Shown here in pieces: positions 47,005-58,649 of a stretch of 64,000 nt of DNA. The notes under the pieces were generated by a model. It made no database searches. It saw only the letters and a program-made list of their open reading frames with translations, and was not told the DNA's origin. Numbering within the stretch: the stretch's first letter is position 1; every line of letters begins with the position of its first letter. Source of the stretch: Bagarius yarrelli (lineage: Eukaryota; Chordata; Actinopteri; Siluriformes; Sisoridae). A program made the translations under genes and the position numbers. The stretch covers positions 588,799 to 652,798 of the forward strand of contig VCAZ01000022.1 in NCBI GenBank assembly GCA_005784505.1. The letters run 5' to 3'.

Positions 47005-49161
47005 GAAAACCTCCACAGTTTACCAGACTGAAGATTTTTAAAGCTGTCCATCAGGGCGTCTGGATGCAGTAACCAAATGTGCCTTGACATTTTAAGTAGA
47101 ATATAGTTTTGTTTTGTTTTTTTCTCCAAATCTTATCAAAGTAATTACTATATTTTTAAAAGACAATAATACTTGGAAAATTTATTTGCCATCTTTGCAC
47201 AAGCGAAGGTGAACCGAAAGAAAGTGGATGCTTAAAATCGAGCTTGTAATGGAGTCAGTGTGTGTTCCTTGGGTGTCTCTTTATCCACCCCACCATCACC
47301 ACCACCACCACCATAATTAGCTCTCACTGAGCTTCTAAATTGTCTCTTGAGCCACAGTTGATGCAACGTGAATGTTTTGTGTGTGTGTACAAAGTGCGTC
47401 CGGGTCTTTTATTCCAGCTTGGCCTTAAGAGCTTTAAAGACGTAGGGAGAAGTTTGTGCCGGACACGCCATCATTCCAAGCCAGTTAAAGAGTTCAAAGT
47501 CCCCTTTCAATCCTCATTCCACATTTTTTGTGGTCAGAAACCAAAAACGACGACTCTGGATTTTGAATGTATTTTCGGTGCTTTACACTTTGAGTGGCAG
47601 AGAGTAAAGGTGGAAATGTTGGCTGGAAAAAATGCTAAGTAATAATCGTCATATAACAATGTAATGTTTTTTTTGTTTGTTTGTTTGTTTTTGTTTTTTT
47701 AATTTTGTTTAAATGAGTTTCATTTCAGTGTTTACCAAAAATAGAAGCCATTTGATATGGAACCAAGCAAAACAAAGAACGAGAAACACAATATGGTCGA
47801 GTACACACAGTATCAGAGGTGCCGACATCAGCGACGGGTCATTGGTGGAATTCACAGGTTGCTACGGTGATAGAGTTTCTGTTTAATCAGCCATTAAGAA
47901 GGAAATTCACTCTAAGGGAAGAAGGTGAGATTAAAAAAAAAGAGCGTTTGTTTCCTGGAGACGTTTCCAAGGTGAAATTGAGCCGTAAACATACAAGCCG
48001 TGATCATGTGAGACATTCGAAGCCACAAAATAGGCATGCTGTCATTTTGGCGGCTGAGGGGAGGCAAATTAGAAGCTAAAAAAAAGATATATATATTTGT
48101 TTATTATCATTGAAGAAGCCATCACACATCTCTGGCTTATTCTAAAATGTCATTAGTTCATTTGCTGGTTTTATGGACATCTTGAAATGCCAGATTTTAG
48201 GGGTTAAAATAATTGTTTTTGTTGGCCCTTCTTCAATAACCATCGTTCACGTTACTTGATAATAAAGCTGTTTATTCGCAACCACAAATCATCTCCATCA
48301 ATTCTTATGCTGTTATTCTCTCTGAAGATTTAGAGGATTTTTATTAGCGCAATAACAGTTTAGTTTGGGGAAAACCTTTGTCGATGTTGTATAAGGACAT
48401 CTCTGGGAGCCGCACGCCAGAAATAATTAATATATTGGTTATATAATGCTTTTGGGTTTGTTTTGTTTTTTGTGATAACTGCAGGGGTTCATAAACAAAT
48501 GTCAAGTTCTGGTGAATTGTGAATAATTTTTTTTTTGTTTGTTTGTTTTTTTCCGTAGTCTAAAACATTTCATATCCGAATAGTGGTTCTTGCATGGTTA
48601 AATGTTCCATTGACCAGCATGCTGATCTGTCCTTTACGTTGTGATGTAAGAGGAAAACAAAGCCATTAAAACTAGCGTCAGTACCTGAAGTATCGTTCTG
48701 TTATGCGCCAGTTTTTCGTCAGCGAGCCTTTCGACGCCAGTTAAAATTCTTTTCTTCAACCCCTAAAATCAGTGGGTACCTAAAAAGTTCAGCACGGTTT
48801 CTTTTCATTTCTAAACTGGTCATGTGATCGCAGTTATTTCATATCTTTTGTATTTTTATTTTTTTTAAATAACGTTGCAGTTTATCGTCTACAGAAATCT
48901 GCTGTCTAACCCCATTCTATATACTGAGCACTTGAGTGGCTTTTCCAGCTGTTGTTCCAGCTGTTGTTCCAGCTGGGCACATACAGGCGCTTAGTGGAAG
49001 GACTTCTAGACGTCTCCAACGTCTGATCTTATCCTCATTCCAGAAGTCCCCAAAGCTCCGACATGTGGTTTTTTTTGTTTGTTTGTTTGTTTGTTTTATT
49101 CCTGTGGATGTTCGTTGCCTCAACTTCTCAACTTTTTTCATCTCATTCTTCTGATATCTAA

Positions 49162-49195
<34 letters not shown>

Positions 49196-49425
49196 ATTTT
49201 GGACAACGGCCTGTAATCAGCAAGTCAGCACATACTGTCGGATTGTTGTTTTTTTGTTTTTAATGTTACAACAGTGTCTTATTTCATTCTCCTTAGATTG
49301 GAATTGTCCTGCTTTATTTCGACCTACAAAAATGCAACCCTTTTTTTTTTTTAAATCGTACTCAATTTTATCTTTTCTTTATGTTCCAAAGACAAATGCA
49401 ATTATGGTTTAAAGAATAAAATGAG
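47005..49425 (+). other. b4galt1: B4GALT1 3' untranslated region
   Basis: Follows the stop codon. AATAAA-type signals lie at about 48,262 and 49,416. Contains a (CAC)n stretch near 47,290, (TTTG)n stretches and a (TC)n run at 49,167-49,193. No other gene is seen. Confidence 0.55.
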
Positions 49426-49429
49426 ACTG

Positions 49430-51050
49430 ACTTTATGTAGCGCTGATTTTGTGTTTGGTTCTTTTAGCCTTGTCTTTCAGTTTTCTCCACACAGTTCAGG
49501 TATGTGAGCAGTTTCCAGGTTTCGAGATTTAATAATATTGCTATTCTATAAAGATAATTCTCATAATCGTATAGATGATATGCTTTCTCTCTCTCTCTTT
49601 CTCTCTCTTCTTCTTTCTCTGCTCATAAACTTTAGAAAGACTCCCAGGGTGCAGCAGTGTTGATGTTCAGGCAGTGCAACGAGAGAAATCTAGACAGGCT
49701 TAACAATAGAACTTTTTTTTATCAATAGAACTTTTCTATGTACACTTTTGTTCACAGAGCAACTTTACTCTGGTTAATTTACCATGTAAATAGACAATCT
49801 GAACACACTGCAGTGCAATTGCAAACCTGCTGTAGGAAAGTCATTAAAGCAAAGATCTCACACACACACATACACACACACACCCCCACACGAGGTATTG
49901 GATCAAGTGCTATTATCTGCTGCCAAATATTGACTGTTAAATTATTACTGTTGTGATTTAAAAAAAAAAAAAAAAAAAAGTTAAAGGTTGTTGTTTTACC
50001 AGGTTCTTGTTCATGCTAAAGAATAACATAATAAAATCCTTCCTGTTTCTTAATACCGCTCTTTCCAAAAAAAAAAAACACGAAAGTAGAAAGGTAAACA
50101 ATATTACACATCACTAACCACATTACATGAGTCCATTGATGTGTAATTGGTACATGACCCAAAGTAAATAAAGGGAAAGAACAAACACACAAAAGTATGC
50201 GGAAATTTAGGATTCATTTCTTGTGACTTTTGTTCCAACTCCATGGCAGGCTATAGAGTTAATTCATTAAAAAAAAAAGTGGGTAAACCGCATGAAACTA
50301 GTCCAACTACACAAGCTTCCTGATTCTGATTGGCCAGAACGTGATTGCTTGTTTTACTCATTTTATACTATTAACTTATACAGTGTGAAAAGACACTGAC
50401 CAAAAATTATGCCTCTACTGTCAGTGCTTAGTAAAAGTCAGAGGTGTATCCTGGGGCAGCTTTTATTTCATCACTGATCGACAAAATGCTCAGTCTTGCT
50501 TCGTTCCTTACTTGTTTAGTTTATCCCACAACACACAACACCTCAGCTGTGCCTTTTTTTTTTCGCCTTCTTCTTGCCCACATACCAGCATAAATTGATG
50601 GCAATAATTTCCACAACACACCAGCAGCAACGACGTACACTTAATAGCATGTACACAACATGTTCCGTGTCCAACACCAGTCCCCAAACTGTTTGTATAT
50701 AATCTGAAGCACACACTGATCTAGAATGATTGTGTGTGTTGTTGTATTACATTCTTCTTTCGGGCTGCATTTACACTGCAGATGATCTTGCCCAATTTAT
50801 AGTTTGTGTCTGATTTTGACAAACCGCTTACAGCATTTTTTAAAACATATCTGATTTTTGCATTTACACTATACATGACAAAACAACCCAATGTAAATGT
50901 CCTGACCGGAAAAGGAAGTAAAAACGCGCAAAACTAATAGTTAGATTTTTTTTTTTTTTTTATCAGCACCATATTACGGCGGCAAAACTAGGTCACATCC
51001 CATCTGTGCCACATTGGAGGGAAAAAAAATCTGAATTGGGTCACATGATG
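49430..51050. other. Intergenic DNA downstream of B4GALT1
   Basis: Poly(A) run near 49,960, small CA runs near 49,860. No exon supported. Confidence 0.5.
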
Positions 51051-51059
51051 CGGCCAATA

Positions 51060-51260
51060 AGACTCAAACCCTGTTCCAGCCTGTCAATGCCTTTAAGTCC
51101 TTGAGCTTCATGAAAACATGGTGTTCTACTTGGGGTGAAAGAGTTTTAAATGTCCTGCTTAACCCCACTAGGATGTACTGGAACTTGGACTTCACCTCAA
51201 CATTAGCGTCTGATTCTACTAATACTATTGATCAAATTCCCACAGTCACATGACAGTGTA
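51060..51260 (+). mobile_element. Tc1/mariner relic
   Basis: CTGTTCCAGCCTGTCAATGC, GAGCTTCATGAAAACATGGT and a degraded HLWDELE-like stretch around TGTACTGGAACTTGGACTTC. Same family end as at 1,450 and 37,270. Confidence 0.7.
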
Positions 51261-51269
51261 GTGGCAAAC

Positions 51270-52780
51270 CTGCACAGAAGTGGAGGTGATTTATAGGAGG
51301 ACGAGTAAGACAAAGAATAAAACCGATGATTTGAGGAACACCCTAAAAAATTGTTTTACCTAATGAATGAAATAACTCAACAGAACTAAACGTTTTTTCG
51401 GCTGACAGTACCTCCGTCATGGCTGCTTACTCCATGAATGTGCTACGGGACAGAAAAGCATGCCGCTGATCGCTGCCAAGACAAACAGACCAAACATTAG
51501 CCGAACGCTCCAGCAGAAGAGAAGAAAAGCTCTACAGAAGCTCTAATAACACACAGACAGCTGACGTGGACACCCAGCCTCTCGTCCCAGTGGGTCACTT
51601 GTCGTAAATAGTAACCAGTTTCTGAGGCACTGTGAGGATGAGCAACACCGTGGAATGGTTCAGTAGAATATCTAGGGTTTTTTTTTTAGTTGTCCTGGTG
51701 TCAAATTTCACCCATTTTATGTAATCGCTTTGTGACATTTACAGTTGGTTCATGCCTAAAAAGTTAAATGAGAAGGAAAAACAGTACATTTCAGGCGGTT
51801 ACATGGATGAAAGAAAGACAATAAAGAACGACAAATAAACTCCTCACATCAGAAAAGCCTTTCACCTATATTGTGTCATGTGACCGTGTGGATTTGTATA
51901 TTTAGCAGTATTATGTAAGAACAGACACTAATGTTTGGTGAGGAAATCTGGGTTTGAGTCACAGCCAGTCCAATCAGAACACGGTATGTCTTTATGGAGC
52001 GCAGGGGCTTTGTACACAGGGGTATTGTCATGGTGGAACAGGATTTAAGTGATGGAAGAATGTAGTCTAGACAACTGCGTTACTCAGACTTTGTGAGAAC
52101 AGTTTGGGGAAGACACGCTTATCTGGGTGCTGGTGAAGGTGTGTACAAACATGTCGAGTTAAGCTTTATTTTTCAGTCTGCTACGTGTGGACATACAGTG
52201 GAACGAAATGTTGTGTCTCTATTTGACTATACATATACTATAAATAGTTGACTATACATACACAATATGGCCACATAGTATGTTTTAGAATTTTTTTTTT
52301 AAAAAAAGTCATGTTTATCAGATGAATTAATAAATGATGAACACTCTTTATTGTCCTCGCATCAGCCCATAGGACTTTCTGTGCTTATCTTCTATATCTT
52401 ATACACTAGAAATTGACCTAAGAATCCAGGAAGTGTGCACATGTGTAAACAACCGAATACCACCGACTTCATTTCGGCTCTGTGGAGCTGTGAAACCTCT
52501 CGCTGAAATTACACCCAGATCTTCTGGGTTCCTTCTTCCATGTGGAAACTCTCCAGTGGAGAGTTTTGAGTGCTCTGCTGCTTATCTGATCCTGTTACAG
52601 CTGGTTTAGGCAGGACTATTCCTTGTGGGCCAATTATTTCCGCTGTTTCCTTCCTTCTTGTTGAAGTTTCTTTGTGTAGATCGACAAAGTTTCCGAAGAG
52701 AAGAAGTGGAAAGGCTTGTGCTGTAATTTCTGTTTTGTTTGTTATGTTATATGTATCTGCATAATTATAAGTGAATTTAT
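51270..52780. other. Intergenic DNA
   Basis: No gene recognised. The 126-codon antisense frame at 52,509-52,889 overlaps the start of the Tc1 relic to its right and has no domain. Confidence 0.5.
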
Positions 52781-52789
52781 GAAATTTAT

Positions 52790-53575
52790 TTTTTTGAAAA
52801 ATTATTGTTTTTAAATCACCTGTTCCACAACTATTGGCACCCCTAACAGTTGCTATAAAATAAATGTCATTGAAGCATTTTTGTAACATTAACTGTAGTT
52901 TTGAAAGTTGATCAGCGTATTTAGGAACTTTAAATTAGTAATTCATGACTTCCCTGTGGTATAAGTATGACTTGACCCTGAGGCTATTTCTCTTATTCAC
53001 TTTTCAACATGGGAAAGACATGAGAACACCCCATTAAAGTAAGGCAGACGTCTGTCGACCTTCATAAGTCAGCCACTGGCTACAAGAAGATAGCCACTCC
53101 CTTAACGTACCCGTATCTACAGTCAGAAAAGAGAGACAAACACGGCTGGACGGGGAACCAAGTTTATCTTGCCGCCACGCACATCGAGGAGAATGATAAG
53201 ACAAGTAAAAAAAATCTTCAAAGCTCACTGTTAGAGAACTGCGTCAAAGATGAGCATCTTGGGGTCACAAAGTCGACAAGCTGTTTGAGAGGAAAAAGCC
53301 TTTTCTCACCAACAATCACAAGCGCAAGTGTATGGAGTTTGCTAAACTTTACTGGGACTTCAATTGGGATCGGTGGGACCGGTGTGCTTTGGTCAGATGA
53401 GACTGAGATGGAGCTTTTTGCCAACAAACACTCTAAGTGGGTCTGGCCTAAAACAAAAGATGAGTATGCAGGAAAGCACCTCATGCTCACTGTGAAGGAT
53501 TGGTGGGGCATCTGTGATGCTGTGGGCCTGTTTCTCTTCCAAAACGCCAGCACGAATAAGGATTACAGGAAGTGA
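52790..53575 (+). mobile_element. Tc1/mariner transposase pseudogene
   Basis: The open frame at 53,285-53,575 includes GVLWSDETEMELFANKHSKW and VWPKTKDEYA, the catalytic-core region of a Tc1-like transposase around its second conserved Asp. Upstream, in other frames, are decayed remains of the DNA-binding half. TATTGGCACCCC near 52,830 is typical of the 5' part of such elements. No terminal inverted repeat pair was identified. Not functional. Confidence 0.85.
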
Positions 53576-53585
53576 CACAAAGGTG

Positions 53586-53610
53586 ATCACACACACACAC
53601 ACACACACCT
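53586..53610. repeat. (CA)n microsatellite
   Basis: Pure CA run beside the Tc1 relic. Confidence 0.95.
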
Positions 53611-53649
53611 GTATTACTGAGTCAGGGAGAGTGAAAGTTATGAGCTTCA

Positions 53650-55090
53650 ATTCTTTTGGTTTCCACAGTCTACATAGAGTAGTAATAGCAGCTCATTAGC
53701 ATTGCGGAGCGGAGAAGTTTGCATTTTTCTGCGAACATTCTGTCAAACTTCGCTGCAAACTGTCGCTGCGCCATTACACAACATTTAGACTGTCAGCACT
53801 TTGGTATAGCAGCTGCTCTTTGAAACCAAACAAAGCCTTTCGACACGAACTCCATTACACTCCACTCGCTATATCTGAGTTTACACTTCTGCTCATTTAA
53901 TAGCATCTGTACTGTGACCGAATCTCCTCACTGTGATTGTGTCATCCTGTGCAAATAATTAACTCTACACATTAAAAGTTCTTTTTTAAAAAGAAAACTC
54001 GTTCCTATAGGTAGGGTATTTGTGAAGTATCGAGGAAATCAGTCGGAGAAGTCGCCCTCTAGTGATTCAAATAAACACACGCACAGGTTTCTGTGTGAAA
54101 AGCTAAATTATTTTACTCGTTTATGACTCCTGGATTTTTTTTAACATGCAAGACAAAATCCATCCAGTCCTCAGGCTCGGATTAGAATGTCTAAATATTA
54201 AAATCTTAAGAAAAAAAAAAGCAAGATTGTGGATCTCGATTCTATTTTTTTCAAGCCTTTGCTTTCCTATATTTTAAAAAAATAATAGTAATAAAGTTAG
54301 TTCCTATACATGTGTTGTAACTATGTATTATTGATCATTAATAGATGCAACAAATACAATTAATCTTCAGGATTTAGATTTATTATAGCATTATTATAGT
54401 ATTATAGCAATAAAACCGCTGCAGGAGAGGACGGCCTCCTGGAGCTACAGAGAACCTTATAGTAATCCTCAATTGAGTTGTTCCACCACTGTCAATTCAG
54501 GATAAAGATAATCCTAGATTCATTTCTGTTCTAATAACTTCTTAGATCTCTTTAATATTGAGCCTTTCTGCCCTTCAGACCTGCCCGATACCTCCTGATG
54601 CCCTGTAAACACACTGGTTTTCTGTGGATGGTAAAACTCAAGATGATAAATGTAAAAGGAAGTTCCTGGTTATGTAACAATTCTTTTTGTGTTCATATAG
54701 CACACAGTTTAAAATAAGGAAGTTCTTCTGGCCATTTTTAACTGTTTTATTTCCATCCCGATTATGTATTTCTGACTGTTTCTGGCAGAGTTTTTAGTTG
54801 CATCAGGATAACAATTTCCTAATCTTACATTCAGAGTCATGTGAAAATGCAAGAAAAGAGGAAGAACCCAAGCAACATTTTAACTAAACTAGTCGTGGCC
54901 ACATGGTTAGTTAGAATTATTGACTAAAAAAGAACATTTCCCTCATTTAAAAAAAAAAATCGTGTTAAGATGGGATATGCGAAAAATGCATTTCATTGGC
55001 TCTGTACATGTACCTTGCACAATGACAATGAATTGAATATACTTATATATACTTAATTTGTAAAATAATTACTCAAATAATTTGTCACTG
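53650..55090. other. Intergenic DNA
   Basis: No exon. AT-rich, with nothing recognised. Confidence 0.5.
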
Positions 55091-55094
55091 GACA

Positions 55095-55390
55095 TTAACC
55101 CTTTCTCCGTAAACTGTCTTGCTCTAGGGGCTAAATGAGGTACCTCAGGGCTGGAAACTTAGACCTTCTAAGAAGTAACCTGGTAACCTTACAAAGTTTA
55201 TGCTTAAATTTTCTTAAACACCGGTGGCCACCGGTAGCCACAGTACAGGTGAATGGGCGCAGTCATATTTGATATGGGTTATTTATATATATATATATAT
55301 ATACTTAAGACCCTAAAGACTTCTACAAAGTGTGCTATTTTTAGTTAAACCAGTGCGCTGACATGCAGATTTGATCTGCATCAGTGTCCT
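55095..55390. repeat. Dispersed duplication, copy 1
   Basis: Shares CTGTCTTGCTCTAGGGGCTA and GCTAAATGAGGTA with 56,325-56,525. Also shared are CTAAGAAGTAACC and a second block (AAAGTGTGNTATTTTTAGTT). It is longer here because of an insertion with a (TA)n stretch. Confidence 0.85.
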
Positions 55391-55719
55391 CATGTCCCAA
55401 CACCCGAACTAATGGTAGACAATGTCTTTGACACTCAAAATACAGCGTTTTTAGCCAACTACAATTTATCAAAAGATAAACACAGCCACACACACACACA
55501 TTTAAGCATCCTTAACCCGGCACATCCTGTGTTAGCCATGATAAGGGTATTTGTAGACGTAGCATAAAGGAAGTACATTTTTTTAAAGTATTTTTACAGT
55601 TAAACTACAAAAACAAGTAAGGGTGTGAAAATCACCAAATGTTAACAGTGTGAAAAAATAACCACCAAACAAACTGGTCATGTGATGATTGGGTGGGGTT
55701 TTTTTTAACTATTACATTT

Positions 55720-55900
55720 TTACATTTCTGGCATTTGGAGGAAACCCTTATGTAGTGCAGCTAACATTTATTTAATGAAAAAAAAAATCCACCTGAGCAG
55801 TTAAGGGTTAAGGGCCTTGCTTAAGGGCCAAGGGTCTTTGATGGTCCTGGGAATTGTACCCGAGTAGTATTCCAGCACCTTAACCAAAAAGCTACCACTT
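55720..55900 (-). mobile_element. SINE copy
   Basis: L2-type end and core GGTTAAGGGCCTTGCTTAAG, then GTCCTGGGAATTGTACCCG and CACCTTAACCAAAAAGCTAC. Confidence 0.75.
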
Positions 55901-56324
55901 ACCACAACAACAGAACCTTCAATATCGCCACACGTTCTACAAATCAAGACTTTTTCCTTTATCATTTATTTTTTTCAGAAGAAAATATACACCAGTTACA
56001 GATCGAGTTTATGGGGTCAGTTTTGTTGATGCTGATAGACAGACATTTTAACGAGAAACTTATTTACCAATATGGAAAAAAACAATAGAGAGACAACCTG
56101 TACCATCATCATGCCATCAATATGAACATCTTTCCTTTTTTCTTTAATGACTCAATAACCAAGGCTTAATAGTCAGGCTTTTTAACGTGGCGGAAGATTA
56201 AAGGTCAGATAAGGGGTTAATTTTAACAGATAACCCTCTGAGAAACTGTCACTGCACAGCCCACGACAAAAATGAGTCAAGAGTAACATCCGTCTAAAAG
56301 TCTTTCTTGGGGAAGCAGTATTTA

Positions 56325-56525
56325 CCCTTTCTCTGTAAACTGTCTTGCTCTAGGGGCTAAATGAGGTAAGAAAACTTAGACCTCCTAAGAAGTAACCCGG
56401 TATCCTTACAATGTTTATGCTTAATTTTTTTATACATATATAAAGGACTTTGACAAAGTGTGATATTTTTAGTTGATAAGTGTGCGAGGGAACAAGTGTG
56501 CTTACATGCAGAATTGATCTGCGTT
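56325..56525. repeat. Dispersed duplication, copy 2
   Basis: Partner of 55,095-55,390 in the same orientation, 1.2 kb away. Confidence 0.85.
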
Positions 56526-56529
56526 AACT

Positions 56530-57515
56530 TTATTGATATGTCATCATTAAGACATCGTTGTCCCTGTAGAGAAAAAATTGGTGGTCCCGGTAGACGCACT
56601 GTACACAGTATTGCTTACTTCTGGTTAACATTCCTATCCTTGTCCATTTTATCATGCACTTTCCAAAGGTCTTGCCAAAACTGCTTTGCTTTTTTGTTTC
56701 TTCACTGGTTTGAAGCATCACACCAACAGATAAATATCCTTAAGTGAAGTCTGCTTAGACCTGCACTTACAGAAAGTGTGCATTAAGGGCACAAGTAGGT
56801 GGGGACCTGAGAAGCTCTCTAGGGGACACCGTATGCACTTGAACCCATCGGCGGGAATGAGCAAATTAGTGGCACGAGGGTTCAAGTGCAAATATTGGGA
56901 CAGGGTCCGAAAGCACATGGCATCTTTTGAACAAACATAACAGAAGTAGAGCTCTCAATAACTGAGCATGGTCGCCCTCTAGTGGTGTTTTCAAGCTGTC
57001 TCCCAAAAATCCTTAAAGGTTTATCACATCTTTACATTCCCATTTGCTAAAAACTGTGAAATGATGATAATGTTCTGTCTTGAATAAGCTACTTTACATA
57101 AGTTCAAAAGTTTACACTCCCTCAATTTTTAATACTTTGTGCTTTTTATACTGCTTTTCAAGGCCTAGGCTTGTCCTGAGCGGTAACACTAACTTTTCTA
57201 ACTAACTAACTAACTTTTTTAATCAAAACAGTATTTATTTGCTTAACGGATTTAAATAGTCAGGAAAAAAAACCCCACATTTCCTATTTACAAACCACAG
57301 AGGCACAGAAGCAGTCTTAAGACATTCGTGACAAGGAAGCAGAAATGTTAGTTGAAAAAATTTCACAACTCGGACTTCCACTTTTAAACTTGAAGAAACA
57401 CGTAAAACAGACAAAACCACAAACACACACGCGCACACCCTTAAATTGGATCTAATAACAAAACTTTGCTGACCGAAAATATTACTTTAAAATAGAATAC
57501 TGATTTTTGAGAGTG
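56530..57515. other. Intergenic DNA
   Basis: No exon or repeat family recognised. A (CTAA)n stretch near 57,200. Confidence 0.5.
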
Positions 57516-57519
57516 CCAA

Positions 57520-57930
57520 GATTACCCCTAGTCCTACCCCATAAACATTAACCTTAAATCTACGTCTATTTATTACCCTAAACATACTCCTTCGCCTAAC
57601 ACTAAACCTTACCCTACACTCTATGCATTAACCTTAAAATTACCCTTATCCCTAGCCCCAAACCCAACCTCACCCCCAACCTAAATTAATCTACCCTACC
57701 CCTGCCCTAATTCTTTATCCTAAACCTAAACCTGCTGCTAACCCTAGCGCCAAACCCAACCTCCCCAATCCTAAAATTGCCACGTTTCCTAACCCCTAAC
57801 CCTACACCATAACCGCTAATCGTAAATCATTTTATAACCCTAAACCCAACCTTAAATCTACCCCTGCCTCAATTCTTTAACCTAAACCTAAAGCAAACCT
57901 TCCCAACCCCAACTTGACCCTAACCCCGTC
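57520..57930. repeat. Degenerate telomere-like C-rich tract
   Basis: Dense but imperfect CCCTAA/CCTAAA/CCCCAAC units over about 400 bp (for example CTAACCCCTAACCCTACACC). The strand bias is strong, with almost no G. Confidence 0.8.
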
Positions 57931-58432
57931 CACTGGTTAAACAATCTGAGGTAAAAACTCGAAGTTGAAGTAAATATTAATTGGTAAATCATAAAAAAAG
58001 AACGACTTTCTGCTTACGGGTGATAATTCATTTTTGGTTGTGTTTTTTCGTTCTTACTCACTTAAAAAGACGGTGAGATCTACAGCAGGCATTACATTAT
58101 TAATATTTCATCCCACTGTAGTACATAAAGTGGTATTTGTAAATGTATTAAAAGTGAAAGAAATGTTCTTTAATAAAATCAAATCTTGCTGTACTGATTT
58201 CTTTCTAACAGCACAACCTCAACGTTTTTATTCTTTCTTTTATCAGCAACCGAAATAATAAGTCTGGTAACACAGTTTCTGTACATATTTACACATTTTA
58301 CGCTTGGACGTAAAGTTGCCTAATTAAAAAAGAACTGATCTCATTCAAATGTTTGTTAACATTTAAGCCCGTTTTTGTTGTGATGTTCTTTGTACTTTTA
58401 TTATTTAATTATTATTTTTGTACTTTTATTAT

Positions 58433-58437
<5 letters not shown>

Positions 58438-58514
<77 letters not shown>

Positions 58515-58582
58515 CCTCCTCATATTAATTTTAAAAGTATTAAAAGTACAAAGAACATCATATATATATATATATATATAAT
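58438..58582. repeat. (TA)n microsatellites, two runs
   Basis: Long TA runs at ~58,438-58,510 and ~58,559-58,581. The segment between them (TATTAAAAGTACAAAGAAC) mirrors the sequence left of the first run (GTTCTTTGTACTTTTATTA), so the array sits in an inverted repeat. Confidence 0.9.
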
Positions 58583-58649
58583 ATAGAATTCAGGATCCAT
58601 TTTGAGGCTGTATAAAAAATATAATACTCTCTGCCCGGATTAGAGAACC

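Noticed and set aside
52509..52889. 126-codon minus-strand frame
   Set aside because: Runs into the start of a Tc1 relic and has no recognisable motif.
57520..57930. True interstitial telomere array
   Set aside because: There are no runs of several perfect CCCTAA units, so it is reported only as telomere-like.
58390..58581. Open frame rich in Ile and Tyr
   Set aside because: Pure translation of TA microsatellites.
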